Assembly (NCBI RefSeq): GCF_040256395.1
Contig: NZ_CP158300.1
Location: forward strand, 186,001 to 250,000
DNA from: Deinococcus sonorensis KR-87
GTDB taxonomy: Bacteria > Deinococcota > Deinococci > Deinococcales > Deinococcaceae
Direction of reading: 5' to 3'
Length of the DNA: 64,000 nucleotides
Under the pieces are notes generated by a model, which worked only from the letters and a program-made list of their open reading frames with translations, was not told the DNA's origin and searched no databases. Of the stretch, positions 21,993 to 32,936 are shown piece after piece. The first letter of the stretch is position 1. Every line of letters begins with the position of its first letter. The translations under genes were made by a program, and so were the position numbers.

Positions 21993-22591
21993 AGGGAGGT
22001 CAAGAGACCGCCAGAGCCTGGCTAGGGCATGGCCGCAGGGTGCAGGCCGGATGGTCTTACACCCCCAGCAAAACAATGTATCCATTTGAGGAAGCCGTAC
22101 CAGCCTCACCGATCTTCCTAAGGCAGTGCAAGGGTCCGTCAGCCTGCTCTTGAGGAACTGCACACATTGAACGAGATAGCCACCGATGAGGAGCACGTGA
22201 TGGAAGCGAGGTCATAGCGGTTCAGGAACTGGGCCCTTGCCGTGTCGGCCCAGTTGCCAAAAAAGATGCGTTCAGACCGAGCAACGGTGCACAGACCACT
22301 AATCGTTCTGTGTCACTGCTCAAACGGAATATTCCGAACGACCATTTTGGGGACGGACGCCTTGCCAGCTGAAGATGCACCCGGCTGATTGGAGAACTTT
22401 TTCCGCTACAGCTCCCAGCAGATCGTGCAGGGAAAACCGTTATATCGGGCGCGCTTCGGTTCACCTGATGCGTTTTTTGGGGCGATAAGACACGGCTCAG
22501 GCCTCAGGTTTGGCTGAGCCTGGGGTCCGCCTGCGGGCAGAGGAGGCGAGGAATCATTTACCGGCCCTCTGGCCCGTCGCCTACGAGATGC
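21993..22591. other. 600-base stretch without a recognised gene
   Basis: Base composition is lower in GC than the flanks and all six frames are broken. Short open frames on the minus strand (for example near 22222-22464 and 21978-22196) show no family resemblance. An inverted repeat GGCTCAG (22494-22500) / CTGAGCC (22514-22520) lies about 70 bases past the esterase stop and could end that transcript. The DNA may be a decayed gene or insertion remnant. No terminal repeats were found. Confidence 0.4.
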
Positions 22592-23569
22592 TTAGCCGTT
22601 CAGCGGTAGCACTTGGTTCAGGAAGGCCAGCTTTTGACGGTCCTGATGCGCCTGTCCGCCTTCGTGCCGATTGAACGGATACACCTCAATGGCTTTCGGG
22701 CCGGCGTAGTGGTTGTACGCAGCGTACACGGTGCTGGGCGGACAGATGTCGTCCATCAGGCCCACACTGAAGAGTGCCGGCGCCTGAGCCCGCCTCGCGA
22801 ACTGAAGGCCGTCGAAGTAACGCAATGTCTGTGCGGCCCGCCCGGCCTGGTCGCGGTGGATTCGCAGGTACTGCGCGATCTCGCCGTAGGGGAGACTATC
22901 GGTGATGCGGATTGCCCGCTCGAAGTGGCACAGGAACGGCACATCCGGCAGGCAGGCCGCCACATCCGGCACCAGCCCGCTGGCCGCCAGCGCCAGCCCA
23001 CCACCCTGACTTCCCCCGGTGACTGCGACCCGTGCCGGATCGATGGCCGGATGCTGCCGGGCGGCCGCAATGGCCAACGCCGCGTCGGTGTAGACGCGCC
23101 GGTAGTAGTACTGCTGCCGGTCCTGGATGCCCTGGGTCATAAACCCCGGCAGATGCGGTTCCCCGCCCCCACTGCGGTCGGCGGTGTCCCCGGTGCGCCA
23201 GGCGCTGCCCTGACCGCGCGTGTCCATGATGAAGTGGGCGTAGCCGGCGCTGGCATACAGGAGCCACTCGTGCGGCTGGCCGCGCCCGCCCCCGTACCCG
23301 ATGTACTCGACCACACACGGCAGCGGGCCGCGCCGCTGCCGTGGCAGCACCAGCCAGCCCCGGACCGGGTCGCCGCCATAACCGCTGAAGGTCACGTCCA
23401 GCACCTCCAGCAGCGACAGCGGCGTGTCGGTCGGCTCAAAGCGCGCCGGGCCGGCCAGCGCCCTGGCCTGGGTCAGCGTCTCGTCCCAGAAGGCCTGGAA
23501 GTCGGCGGGCTCGTGGGGGTCCGGAAGATACCGTTCCAGCTCATCCAGAGGCAGATCGAAGTGGGCCAC
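22592..23569 (-). CDS. Acetyl xylan esterase / cephalosporin-C deacetylase (CE7)
   Basis: A 325-residue alpha/beta hydrolase of carbohydrate esterase family 7, which removes acetyl groups from xylo-oligosaccharides and related compounds in the cytoplasm. Family marks are PLSLLEVLDVTFSGYGGDPVRGWL, the RGQGSAWRTGD loop, the nucleophile elbow GGSQGGGLAL, the acid Asp in GLMDDICPPSTVYAAYNHY and the His in PFNRHEGG. No signal peptide is seen. The start is GTG 23569; a TATAGC box lies 6 bases upstream, so the mRNA may be nearly leaderless or the gene may be read from the flippase gene 54 bases upstream. Confidence 0.9.
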   Translation of the reverse strand: MAHFDLPLDELERYLPDPHEPADFQAFWDETLTQARALAGPARFEPTDTPLSLLEVLDVTFSGYGGDPVRGWLVLPRQRRGPLPCVVEYIGYGGGRGQPHEWLLYASAGYAHFIMDTRGQGSAWRTGDTADRSGGGEPHLPGFMTQGIQDRQQYYYRRVYTDAALAIAAARQHPAIDPARVAVTGGSQGGGLALAASGLVPDVAACLPDVPFLCHFERAIRITDSLPYGEIAQYLRIHRDQAGRAAQTLRYFDGLQFARRAQAPALFSVGLMDDICPPSTVYAAYNHYAGPKAIEVYPFNRHEGGQAHQDRQKLAFLNQVLPLNG

Positions 23570-23623
23570 CCTTCAGCTATACCGCCGCGGCGCTGTGCGG
23601 CACAAGCCCGGCGCGCCGGCCGT

Positions 23624-24898
23624 TCAGGTCGCGGGCTTTTCCAGCGCGTCGGCTCGAACGGGCTGCCGCAAGGCGTGGGCCACGATCAGCACGCTGCCGA
23701 CCAGCTGCACCAGCGAGCCGATCAGGGCGCTGAGCGCTGCCCCGGTCAGGCCCAGACGCGGCACCAGCAGCCAGCCGCTGAGCGCCAACACCGCCGTCAC
23801 CACCACAAACAGCGGCAGCTGCTCAAAGAAGCGACGGGCGGCGGTGGTGGCGAAGCCGGAGGCGGCGGCCACGTAGCCCACCGCGCCGCTCACCGCCAGC
23901 CACACGAAGCTGGCCTGCTCGTGGGCGTACACCGGTCCGTACACCAGCCGCAGCAGCGGCTGCCCGGCCACCACCGCCACCAGGATCAACCCGGTGCCCA
24001 GCCCGGCGGTGATCACGCCAAACTGGAGGGCGAGCTTCAGGAAGCCGCGCACGTTCCCGCTGGCATACGCCCGCGACAGCCGCACGGTCAGCACGGTGCC
24101 GAGCGCGTTCACCACCACACTACCAGCCAATGGGATGTACACCAGTGCCCCGTAGAGACCCAGGTTGGCCTGGCCCATCATGTGCTCCACGAACAGGCGC
24201 GGCAGCGCCGCACCCAGGGAGATCAGGCCCATCACCAGGCCCAGCGGCCAGCTGACCCGCAACAGACTGCGCAGCGCCGGGCCGGTCAGCTGCGCGCGGG
24301 CGTCCGCGCCCAGCTTGCGTGCCCGGGGCCAGTCCAGCAGCAGCAGTACCAGCCCGTTGGCGATGGCGAGCCCGGCCGCCGCCGCCGCCACGTTGTGCGT
24401 CAGGCGGTAGCCCACCAGCAGAAACCCCAGTCCGAACAGCCCGCGCAGCAGCGTGGCGCCCGACACCCAGTCCAGGCGTTCTGAGCGCTGCATCAGGCCG
24501 TACAGCACGTCGCTGATCCCCTCGAAGGTCTTGGCGAGGCCCAGCCAGAGCAGCGCGCCGGTGGCCTCCGGGTACACGACCGACAGCACGCCGCACGACA
24601 CGAGTGCCAGCGCCATGCCCAGCAGCCGCAGCCGCAGGTAGCTGGAAAACGGATGCTGCTGGCGGGCGTCCGTGGCCTGGACGCTGCGCAGTTGCAGGCC
24701 CATCAGCAGAAAGACCGGGGCGGTGAGGGCCAGGGCCAGGGTGATTAGGCCCACGTCGGCGGGGGTGCCCATGCGGGCCAGGCCCGCCACCATGCCCCAC
24801 TGGGCGGCGGCGTACACGGCGTTGCCGGCGAAAGTCCAGGCGGCGCTGGTTCGCAGGCTCATGGGAGTGGCGCGGGTCGGTGAGGTTGGTAGGGTCAT
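23624..24898 (-). CDS. Polysaccharide/lipid flippase-like membrane protein
   Basis: A multi-pass membrane protein of about 424 residues with some 12-14 hydrophobic helices and few polar loops. The layout resembles the oligosaccharide flippase (Wzx/MVF/MATE-like) superfamily: an N-terminal helix pair with SLRTSAAWTFAGNAVYAAAQW and a central LPRLFVEHMMGQANLGLYGALVYIPLAG segment typical of these proteins. It could move lipid-linked sugars or another metabolite across the membrane. ATG 24898 was chosen; ATG 24862 is possible, and neither has a ribosome site. The neighbouring divergent gene opens the ebo cluster, so a link in export is conceivable. Confidence 0.72.
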   Translation of the reverse strand: MTLPTSPTRATPMSLRTSAAWTFAGNAVYAAAQWGMVAGLARMGTPADVGLITLALALTAPVFLLMGLQLRSVQATDARQQHPFSSYLRLRLLGMALALVSCGVLSVVYPEATGALLWLGLAKTFEGISDVLYGLMQRSERLDWVSGATLLRGLFGLGFLLVGYRLTHNVAAAAAGLAIANGLVLLLLDWPRARKLGADARAQLTGPALRSLLRVSWPLGLVMGLISLGAALPRLFVEHMMGQANLGLYGALVYIPLAGSVVVNALGTVLTVRLSRAYASGNVRGFLKLALQFGVITAGLGTGLILVAVVAGQPLLRLVYGPVYAHEQASFVWLAVSGAVGYVAAASGFATTAARRFFEQLPLFVVVTAVLALSGWLLVPRLGLTGAALSALIGSLVQLVGSVLIVAHALRQPVRADALEKPAT

Positions 24899-25261
24899 AG
24901 GAAGGGGATGCAGCAATAACGAAGAGGTGATGAGGTCGGTGGTGGAAGGTTCGCCCGAGTGTAGGGTGGCCCGCAGCTGCCTGGATGCTGGGAATGTGGC
25001 TGCGGGCTCACCCCTCATTCAGCCAGCATGAATACACCCTCAACATGATAGGGGGGTACGGCCGGGCAAAACCGGAAAGGCCGAACCCCTGAGACCAATC
25101 ATGATGCAGAAGCCTGACGCCAAATTTACCCGCCTCCCCGCTGCCCGAACGTAAAAATGCCGCGTTGCCCACGCTGACATGCAGACGCCACGCATTTACG
25201 TTTACGACCCTGGACGGCAGGGGTTACGAAAGTTTTACCCCGAAGACCCTACCCTGGGCAG
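24899..25261. promoter_or_regulatory. Divergent flippase / ebo promoter region
   Basis: A 363-base gap with no gene. It holds an inverted pair, AACGTAAAAATGC (25148-25160) and GCATTTACGTT (25192-25202), upstream of eboD. TACCCT at 25250-25255 is followed after 6 bases by the eboD GTG, the layout of a leaderless promoter. No convincing -35 was found. Confidence 0.45.
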
Positions 25262-26536
25262 GTGAAAACGGAACTTCAAGGGTCAACGGTTCGCCCTGGA
25301 AGCCTCGCCGCCCAGCTGGACAGTGCGCCTTCCCCGTCCTCCCGTACCATTCAGCAGCAGGTGGTGGTCACGTTCCGCTACCCGGTGCAGTTCACGCGCG
25401 GCCTGTTCGATCCAGCCAACCGCACGCTGCTGGATGCGCTGCCACTGCAGGACCGCCCGGCCCGGCTGCTCTTCGTGCTGGATGACGGCTTCGTGGCCCA
25501 GCATCCAGCGCTGCAAGGCCAGATCGAGCGGTACGTGGCCCAGCATGCGTCGCGCCTGGAACTGGCCGGCCCGCTGCTGAGCGTCCCTGGCGGCGAGGCG
25601 GTCAAGCATGACCCGGCGCAGGTGGACACCGTGCGCGAGGCCATCAACCGGGGCGGCATTGACCGCCACAGCTACGTGGTCGTGGTGGGGGGTGGCGCGG
25701 TCATCGACATGGCCGGGTACGCGGCGGCCACCGCCCACCGGGGCGTGCGGCTGATCCGCATTCCCACCACGGTGCTGTCGCAGAACGACAGCGCCGTGGG
25801 CGTCAAGAACAGCGTCAACCGGTACGGCAAGAAGAACTGGCTTGGCACGTTCGCCCCGCCGTTCGCCGTGCTGAACGACCTGGACTTCCTGGTGACCCTG
25901 CCGGACCGCGACTGGCTCGGCGGCCTCAGCGAGGCGGTCAAGGTGGCGTTGCTCAAGGACCCAGCCTTCTTCCGTGAGCTGGAGGCCGGGGCACCGGCGC
26001 TCAGAGACCGGAACCTGGACGCGATGGACCGCGCGGTGTACCGCTGCGCTGAGCTCCACCTGCAGCACATCGCTGGGAGCGGCGACGCCTTCGAGCAGGG
26101 CTCTTCGCGCCCGCTGGATTTCGGCCACTGGGCGGCCCACAAGCTGGAGGCGCTCACCCACTACGAGCTGCGCCACGGCGAGGCCGTCGCCATCGGGATT
26201 GCCCTCGACAGCACCTACAGCTTCCTGGCGGGCCTGCTGCCGGAAGCGGACTGGCAGCGGATCATCCGGCTGTTCCAGACCCTCGGGCTCGCCACCTTTC
26301 ACCCACGCCTGCTCGATCATCTGGACGACCCGGCGCACCCCGCCGGCGTGCTGGCCGGCCTGAACGAGTTCCGCGAGCACCTGGGCGGCGTACTCACCAT
26401 CATGCTGCTGCGCAGCGTCGGTCAGCCGCTCGAGGTGCACGACATGCAGCTGGACCTGCTGCGGCAGGCCATCCTGCGGCTTCAGACCCTGTCCAAGGAG
26501 GAGACCTCATGGCCTACGCCAACACCTGTCCACTGA
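25262..26536 (+). CDS. eboD: EboD: 3-dehydroquinate synthase homologue
   Basis: A 424-residue protein of the dehydroquinate synthase fold. The NAD site [15 protein letters not shown], the [20 protein letters not shown] stretch and zinc ligands in [17 protein letters not shown] and [10 protein letters not shown] are all present. In ebo operons this gene replaces a normal shikimate role; the true reaction is unknown, possibly cyclisation of a sugar phosphate. It lacks shikimate pathway neighbours here. The start is GTG 25262, likely leaderless. The gene runs 28 bases into the next one. Confidence 0.85.
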   Translation: MKTELQGSTVRPGSLAAQLDSAPSPSSRTIQQQVVVTFRYPVQFTRGLFDPANRTLLDALPLQDRPARLLFVLDDGFVAQHPALQGQIERYVAQHASRLELAGPLLSVPGGEAVKHDPAQVDTVREAINRGGIDRHSYVVVVGGGAVIDMAGYAAATAHRGVRLIRIPTTVLSQNDSAVGVKNSVNRYGKKNWLGTFAPPFAVLNDLDFLVTLPDRDWLGGLSEAVKVALLKDPAFFRELEAGAPALRDRNLDAMDRAVYRCAELHLQHIAGSGDAFEQGSSRPLDFGHWAAHKLEALTHYELRHGEAVAIGIALDSTYSFLAGLLPEADWQRIIRLFQTLGLATFHPRLLDHLDDPAHPAGVLAGLNEFREHLGGVLTIMLLRSVGQPLEVHDMQLDLLRQAILRLQTLSKEETSWPTPTPVH

Positions 26537-26829
26537 GCCAGCGTCAGCTGCTCGACGAATTCTTCATGGAGCACCGCGCCCAGGTGCTGGCCATCGCAGC
26601 CTTCCTGGACCGACTCGACCGTTCGGTGGACCGCAACGCCGAGGACGACTTCCGGCTGCGGGCCCTGCGGCAGACGCTGAACGTGCTGCTGGAGGAGGGG
26701 CCGGAACGTGCCCATCGGGTGCAGCTGCTGCTCAGCGACCACACCAGCGAGCTGCTGGAGGTGCGCGACCAGCAGGGCGCGAATGGCGCGCCGCTGCGTC
26801 AGGCGATGCAGGACGGAGGCGAACAATGA
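26509..26829 (+). CDS. Small helical protein in ebo cluster (EboA position)
   Basis: A 106-residue, mostly helical protein with AAGGAGGAG before its ATG. Segments such as [25 protein letters not shown] and [14 protein letters not shown] form long amphipathic helices. It sits where an EboA-like gene is expected, but cyanobacterial EboA is clearly longer, so it may be a reduced relative or a different protein. It is coupled to eboB by an ATGA overlap. No catalytic motif or membrane segment is seen. Confidence 0.6.
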   Translation: MAYANTCPLSQRQLLDEFFMEHRAQVLAIAAFLDRLDRSVDRNAEDDFRLRALRQTLNVLLEEGPERAHRVQLLLSDHTSELLEVRDQQGANGAPLRQAMQDGGEQ

Positions 26830-27668
26830 ACTACATCGACCTGCACGCGCACATGATCTCGCGCAGCACCGACGACTACCACCGCATGGCCCTGACCGGC
26901 TGCCTGGCCGTCACCGAGCCGGCCTTCTGGTCCGGCCGCGACCGGCTGGGAGCGCTGGCCTTCGCCGACTACTTCGATCACCTGACCACCTTCGAGCCGG
27001 CGCGCGCCCAGCAGTACGGCATCCAGCACTACGCGTGGCTGTGTCTGAACCCCAAGGAGGGCGAGGACCGCGAGCTGGCCAGAGAAGTGCTGGCGCTGAT
27101 CCCGGACTTTCTGGACCGGCCCACCGTGCTGGGCATCGGCGAAATCGGCCTGAACCGCGTGACGCGCAACGAACTGGCCACCTTCGTGGACCACGTGGAA
27201 CTGGCTCTGGAGCATCATCAGCTGATTCACGTGCACACGCCGCACCTGGAAGACAAGTACAAGGGCACCCGCGTGATCGTGGAGACGCTGGCGAAGGATG
27301 GCCGCATCGACCCGGCCCGCGTAATGATCGACCACGCTGAGGAGCACACGGCCCCGCTGATTCTGGAGCACGGCTTCTGGACGGGCTTCACGCTGTACCC
27401 CAAAACCAAGGCCAGTCCGGCCCGGGCGCTCGACATGATCGAGATGTACGGCCACGAGCGCATCTGTGTCGCGTCGGCGTGTGACTGGGGCCCCAGCGAC
27501 CCGGTGGCGATCCCGGAGTTCGTGCTGGAAGCGCGGCGGCGCGGCCACGACGAGGCGGGCATCCAGCGCATCGTGCTGCACAACCCGCAGGCCTTCCTCT
27601 CGCAGTCGCCGAAGTTCCGGCTGAAGCTGCCGGAGGGGACCGCCCCCCGCGCCCTGGCGGCGGACTGA
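26826..27668 (+). CDS. eboB: EboB: TatD-like metal-dependent hydrolase
   Basis: A 280-residue amidohydrolase-fold protein. Metal ligands are visible as DLHAH near residue 6, GEIGLN near residue 105, VHTPH near residue 137, IDHAEEH and a late SACDWGPSD. It resembles TatD-family phosphoesterases/DNases, but in ebo operons it is taken to act on a metabolite. It overlaps the previous gene by 4 bases and is followed 3 bases later by eboE. Confidence 0.85.
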   Translation: MNYIDLHAHMISRSTDDYHRMALTGCLAVTEPAFWSGRDRLGALAFADYFDHLTTFEPARAQQYGIQHYAWLCLNPKEGEDRELAREVLALIPDFLDRPTVLGIGEIGLNRVTRNELATFVDHVELALEHHQLIHVHTPHLEDKYKGTRVIVETLAKDGRIDPARVMIDHAEEHTAPLILEHGFWTGFTLYPKTKASPARALDMIEMYGHERICVASACDWGPSDPVAIPEFVLEARRRGHDEAGIQRIVLHNPQAFLSQSPKFRLKLPEGTAPRALAAD

Positions 27669-27671
27669 GCC

Positions 27672-28877
27672 ATGCAGCTGTCCTCAGACCTGCATCTGAC
27701 GTACTGCACCAACATCCACCCGTCCAGCGGGATGGAGGAGGTGCTGGAGAATCTGGAGCGCTACGCCGTGCCGCTCAAGGCGCGGCTGTCGCCGGACGCG
27801 CCGTTCGGCATCGGGCTGCGGCTGAGCGGTGCCGAGAGCCTGGAGTTGCTGTCCGGCGAGCAGCTGGAGCGGTTCCGCAGCTTTCTGGAGCAGCGCGGCC
27901 TGTACGTGTTCACCATGAACGGCTTTCCGTACGGCCCCTTTCACGGCCAGCCGGTCAAGGACGACGTGCACGCCCCGGACTGGCGCGACGATGAGCGGGT
28001 GGCCTACACGCTGCGCCTGATCCGCATCCTGTCGGCGCTGCTGCCGGCTGGCCAGGAGGGCGGCATCAGCACCAGCCCACTGTCGTACAAGGGCTGGCTG
28101 CACGGCGAGAGTGTGCCGGCCCTGACCACCCTGCTGGTCGGCAACGTGGTGGAGGTGGTGACGGAGCTGGCGCGGCTGCGGCAGCGCACCGGCCAGCTGA
28201 TTCACCTGGACATCGAGCCGGAACCGGACGGTCTGCTGGAAACCAGCGCCGAGCTTGCCGAGTTCTTCAGCGGTCCGCTGATGGGGGAGGGGGCGCGGCG
28301 GCTGGCCCAGGCCCTGGGCGTGAGCGTGGCCGAGGCGCAGGCGTGCTTCCGGGCGCACGTGCAGGTGTGTTTCGACACCTGCCACGTGGCGGTGGCCCAC
28401 GAGGACGTGCGCACCGCGCTGCGCCGCTACCGCGAGGCGGGGCTGAGCATCGGCAAGGTGCAGATCAGCTCGGCGCTGCGGCTGACGATGCCGCAGGGCG
28501 ATGAGCAGCGCCGGGCGCTGGCTGCCACCCTGGCGCCCTTCAGCGAGTCCACCTACCTGCATCAGGTGATTGCCCGCACCGTGGACGGCAGCACCGTGCA
28601 GTTCCCGGACCTGCCGCAGGCGCTGCCGTACCTGCCGGACGCCCGGCTGGAGGAGTGGCGCATTCACTTCCACGTGCCGGTGTTCGTGGAGAGTTTCGGG
28701 GTGCTGGACTCCACACAGGCGGCGATCCTCGATACCCTCGCGGCGCTGCGTGAGCAGCCGTTCACCCGCCACCTGGAAATCGAGACCTACACCTGGGACG
28801 TGCTGCCCGAGGGGCTGAAACTGCCGCTGCTCGACAGCATCGAACGCGAGTACCGCTGGGTGCGTCATGTCCTCTAG
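27672..28877 (+). CDS. eboE: EboE: metabolite traffic protein, sugar isomerase-like
   Basis: A 401-residue protein matching the EboE family: [23 protein letters not shown] at the start, [54 protein letters not shown] and [12 protein letters not shown]. The fold is a xylose isomerase-like TIM barrel with likely metal ligands (Glu/Asp/His in those blocks). The reaction is not known. It overlaps the prenyltransferase gene by 11 bases. Confidence 0.88.
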   Translation: MQLSSDLHLTYCTNIHPSSGMEEVLENLERYAVPLKARLSPDAPFGIGLRLSGAESLELLSGEQLERFRSFLEQRGLYVFTMNGFPYGPFHGQPVKDDVHAPDWRDDERVAYTLRLIRILSALLPAGQEGGISTSPLSYKGWLHGESVPALTTLLVGNVVEVVTELARLRQRTGQLIHLDIEPEPDGLLETSAELAEFFSGPLMGEGARRLAQALGVSVAEAQACFRAHVQVCFDTCHVAVAHEDVRTALRRYREAGLSIGKVQISSALRLTMPQGDEQRRALAATLAPFSESTYLHQVIARTVDGSTVQFPDLPQALPYLPDARLEEWRIHFHVPVFVESFGVLDSTQAAILDTLAALREQPFTRHLEIETYTWDVLPEGLKLPLLDSIEREYRWVRHVL

Positions 28878-29766
28878 CGCCGTGCCGCTGCCGGCTCAGC
28901 GCTTCCGGGCGCACCTGTCGCTGGCGCGCATCAGCAACAGCCCGACGGTGGCGAGCAACGTGCTGGCCGGCGCGGCGCTGGCCGGCAGTACGGGCCTGAG
29001 CGGACGCACCGTGCTGCTGATGCTCAGCATGGTGCTGTTTTATACCGCCGGCATGTACCTCAACGACCTGCTGGACCTGGACATCGACCGCCGGGAACGC
29101 CCGGAACGGCCCCTCCCGTCCGGGACGGTGCCGCTGCCGGAAGCGTGGGCCGTGACCGGCGTGCTGTTCGTCGGCGGGCTGGCGCTGCTGGCCACCCAGG
29201 GCCTCACGGCGCTGCTGAGCGGCCTGGGGCTGGCGGCCCTGATCGTGGTGTACGACGCGTGGCACAAACGCAATCCGCTGAGCCCGCTGCTGATGGCCGG
29301 CACCCGCGTGCTGGTGTACGTGACCGCCTTCCTGGCGCTGGCCGGCACGGCCGCCGGGCCGCTGCTGCTGTGGGCGCTGCTGATGGGCGGCTACATCATG
29401 GGCCTGACCTACATCGCCAAGACCGAGAACCGCAGCGGGCTGGCGCGCGGATGGCCGGCGGCGCTGGTGCTGCTGCCCGCCGCCGTGTTCGTGGTCAGCC
29501 TGTTCCGGTCCGCTGGAAGTCAGCCGCTGGTGCTCAGTGCGCTGCTGCTGCTGGCCTTCGTGGGCTGGGCCATCTACAGCATGGGCTTCGTGTACCGCCC
29601 GGAGCGGCGCAACATCGGCCGGGCGGTGGGCAGCCTGATCGCGGGCGTGTCGCTGCTGGACGCCCTGGTGCTGCTGGCCAGCGGCGCCCACCTGGGGCCG
29701 GTGCTGCTGGCCGTGGCCGCCTTCGCGCTGACCGTGTACTGGCAGCGCCACATCAAGGGCACCTGA
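28867..29766 (+). CDS. eboC: EboC: UbiA-like prenyltransferase
   Basis: A 299-residue membrane protein of the UbiA family with about eight or nine helices. The first aspartate motif [21 protein letters not shown] is near residue 60, and YDAWHKRN follows in the second half. UbiA enzymes attach prenyl chains to an acceptor at the membrane; the acceptor here is unknown. Its presence suggests the ebo product or carrier is lipid-linked. The start ATG lies inside the end of eboE. Confidence 0.86.
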   Translation: MSSSAVPLPAQRFRAHLSLARISNSPTVASNVLAGAALAGSTGLSGRTVLLMLSMVLFYTAGMYLNDLLDLDIDRRERPERPLPSGTVPLPEAWAVTGVLFVGGLALLATQGLTALLSGLGLAALIVVYDAWHKRNPLSPLLMAGTRVLVYVTAFLALAGTAAGPLLLWALLMGGYIMGLTYIAKTENRSGLARGWPAALVLLPAAVFVVSLFRSAGSQPLVLSALLLLAFVGWAIYSMGFVYRPERRNIGRAVGSLIAGVSLLDALVLLASGAHLGPVLLAVAAFALTVYWQRHIKGT

Positions 29767-29796
29767 GCCCCCCCGTTTTTCTGCAAAGGAAGCAAC

Positions 29797-31212
<1,416 letters not shown>

Positions 31213-31232
31213 ACGCCACGGCGGATCAGGAA

Positions 31233-31275
31233 CAGCAGAGAGGGCCAGACCACAGCGGTCTGGCCCTCTCTGCTG
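31233..31275. terminator. Bidirectional terminator hairpin
   Basis: A perfect 19-bp stem, CAGCAGAGAGGGCCAGACC (31233-31251) with its complement at 31257-31275, around ACAGC. It lies between the stops of two converging genes, 20 bases from one and 6 from the other. There is no long T run. Confidence 0.8.
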
Positions 31276-31281
31276 TCCGGC

Positions 31282-31725
31282 TTACTTCTTGCTGGCGCGC
31301 TTGGGAGCGGGCTTGCTCTGCTTGGCACGGCTCTTGCCAAGGGCCTGACCCTTGTCGAAGCTGGCGCCCATCTTGCGGCGGGTCTCCTCGGCCAGCGCCT
31401 TGAAGTCCACCACGCCCGCCTGAATATTCTCCAGGGTCGGCTTCGGGGCGGCGCCGCGCCGGCCGCTGGCCATCTCGCGGTTCACGTTGGCGAACCATTC
31501 TTCAACAGCCGGCGTCACTTCAATGACCATGTCGCGCGCGGTCTTACGGTAGCTGTCCTCTGAACCGCGGCGCTTGAATTCTTTGGGCAACTCAAAACGT
31601 TCCGGCAGGTCCGCCGCATCAATGTCGCCCTCCCGCACAGCGTTGCGCAGCTGCTTCACAAAGGTGTCGCTGCGTTGTGGATTGGTCAGGCGCTCTACAT
31701 ACTCACTCAACTTGGCATAAGGCAT
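31282..31725 (-). CDS. Hypothetical protein with basic C-terminal tail
   Basis: A 147-residue protein not assigned to a family. Residues about 1-70 look helical (MPYAKLSEYVERLTNPQRSD; FVKQLRNAVREGDIDAADLP). The last 20 residues are Lys/Ala/Ser/Pro-rich (QSKPAPKRASKK), which suggests nucleic acid contact. ATG 31725 is chosen because TATGAT (31738-31733) ends 7 bases before it, a leaderless arrangement; an in-frame ATG four codons upstream overlaps that box. A perfect inverted repeat lies just upstream. Confidence 0.65.
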   Translation of the reverse strand: MPYAKLSEYVERLTNPQRSDTFVKQLRNAVREGDIDAADLPERFELPKEFKRRGSEDSYRKTARDMVIEVTPAVEEWFANVNREMASGRRGAAPKPTLENIQAGVVDFKALAEETRRKMGASFDKGQALGKSRAKQSKPAPKRASKK

Positions 31726-31747
31726 GGCAACAATCATAGACCATCAA

Positions 31748-31763
31748 TTGCACAATGGTGCAA
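31748..31763. promoter_or_regulatory. Inverted repeat operator TTGCAC-4-GTGCAA
   Basis: TTGCACAATGGTGCAA is a perfect inverted repeat with a 4-base spacer, about 10 bases upstream of the TATGAT box of the minus-strand gene. It overlaps the place of a -35 element, so a repressor site is likely. Confidence 0.45.
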
Positions 31764-32036
31764 GATGCCCCACAGAGGGGCAGTTATTTCAAGGTTTCAA
31801 GCATGACCTTCTGGAAGCTGGTCTTCCGCACAGCCGACCGCCGGTGAAACAAATTGTGCAGGTCCCTGCACGTCCAGCGTGTACAGAACGATGTGGATTT
31901 CGAAGCCGAGTGTGATTTGGGCGGACGAACCGGCGATCGTGCGGGCGTTCCAAAGGACCTGGAGCGAATGCAAAGTTTCAGGCGGAAGGATTGATGGCCT
32001 ACCCATCCTGAAATGATTCAGACTCTGATCCGCGTG
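31764..32036. other. Spacer without a recognised gene
   Basis: About 270 bases between the hypothetical gene and the end of the PfkB gene. Frames are short and broken, composition is less GC-rich, and no clear terminator or promoter was found. Confidence 0.4.
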
Positions 32037-32936
32037 TCAACCCTGCGGGTCTTGCATGATCTGCAGAACGTCGGAGTGAGAGGGGGCGTGCGCGCCGGCC
32101 ACCGTGCACGCGGCGGCGGCAGCGGCCAGCGCAAAGCCGAGCTGCCGCCGTGCCGGCCACTCCGGATGCTGCAGCCGGACGCTCAGCAGTGCCGCGATGC
32201 TGGCGTCCCCCGCACCTACCGTGTCGGCCACCTTTACCGGATAGCCGGGATGATGCAGGTCCAGGTCCGGACCAAGCAGGCGCGCGCCTGCCGACCCCAG
32301 GGTCAGCAGCACGGTCACGGCCGGATGGATGGACCGGATGTGGGCGAGTGCCTGATCGGTGCCGAGGTCCGGAAGCAGGCCGCCCAGGTCTTCCTCCGAG
32401 ACCTTCAGCACGTCGGTGAGCGGCAGGTAGGCCACGAACGCCTCCCGGTACGCCTCCGCCAGCTGCGCCCGGTAGTTGGGGTCGTAGACGACCGTGAGCC
32501 CCCGCGCCCGCGCCGTCTGCGCCTGCTGGAGAAACGCGGCGCGGGCCGGCTCCCGCACCAGGGTGATGCCTCCGAAGTAGGCGGCCCGTGCCCCGTCCCA
32601 GGCGGCCGGCGGCACGTCGCCGAACTGACTGTCGGCCGCCTGGGCCGCGTAGAAGGCGTAGAGCGCCGGATGCGCCCGGTGAATCACCGCAAGGGCCGTG
32701 GGCGCGCTGACCCGTTGCACGAAGCTCAGGTCCAGCCCCGCTGCCTGTCCCTCGGCCGCCAGCCGCTGCCCGAACGGGTCGTCGCTGAGCGCGCCCACGA
32801 ACGGGGCGGACAGGCCCAGCCGCGCCAGGCAGCGGGCCACGGTCCAGGCGCTGCCCCCAGCCCGGGCCTGCCAGTGGTCGCCACCGGCCGGCACCAGATC
32901 GATGACCGCGCCGCCGAACGCCAGCACCCGCGTCAC
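32037..32936 (-). CDS. PfkB-family sugar kinase
   Basis: A 299-residue ribokinase-fold kinase. The N-terminal VLAFGGAVIDLVPAGG and GGSAWTVARCLARLGL match PfkB signature 1, and DTVGAGDAS near residue 247 is signature 2 with the catalytic Asp. It phosphorylates a sugar or sugar phosphate; fructose, tagatose-6-P or 2-keto-3-deoxy sugars are all possible. The start is GTG 32936, overlapping the upstream kinase gene by 4 bases. It is the last gene of the 12-gene glycan operon. Confidence 0.85.
   Translation of the reverse strand: MTRVLAFGGAVIDLVPAGGDHWQARAGGSAWTVARCLARLGLSAPFVGALSDDPFGQRLAAEGQAAGLDLSFVQRVSAPTALAVIHRAHPALYAFYAAQAADSQFGDVPPAAWDGARAAYFGGITLVREPARAAFLQQAQTARARGLTVVYDPNYRAQLAEAYREAFVAYLPLTDVLKVSEEDLGGLLPDLGTDQALAHIRSIHPAVTVLLTLGSAGARLLGPDLDLHHPGYPVKVADTVGAGDASIAALLSVRLQHPEWPARRQLGFALAAAAAACTVAGAHAPSHSDVLQIMQDPQG

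Noticed and set aside
21978..22464. Two short minus-strand frames as a transposase remnant
   Set aside because: No transposase motif, terminal inverted repeat or target duplication could be seen, so no mobile element is called.
22613..24484. 623-residue plus-strand frame
   Set aside because: Antisense shadow of the esterase and flippase genes, with low-complexity Arg/Gln/His content.
25262..26536. DHQ synthase-like gene as a shikimate pathway aroB
   Set aside because: No other aromatic pathway gene is near and all neighbours are ebo genes.
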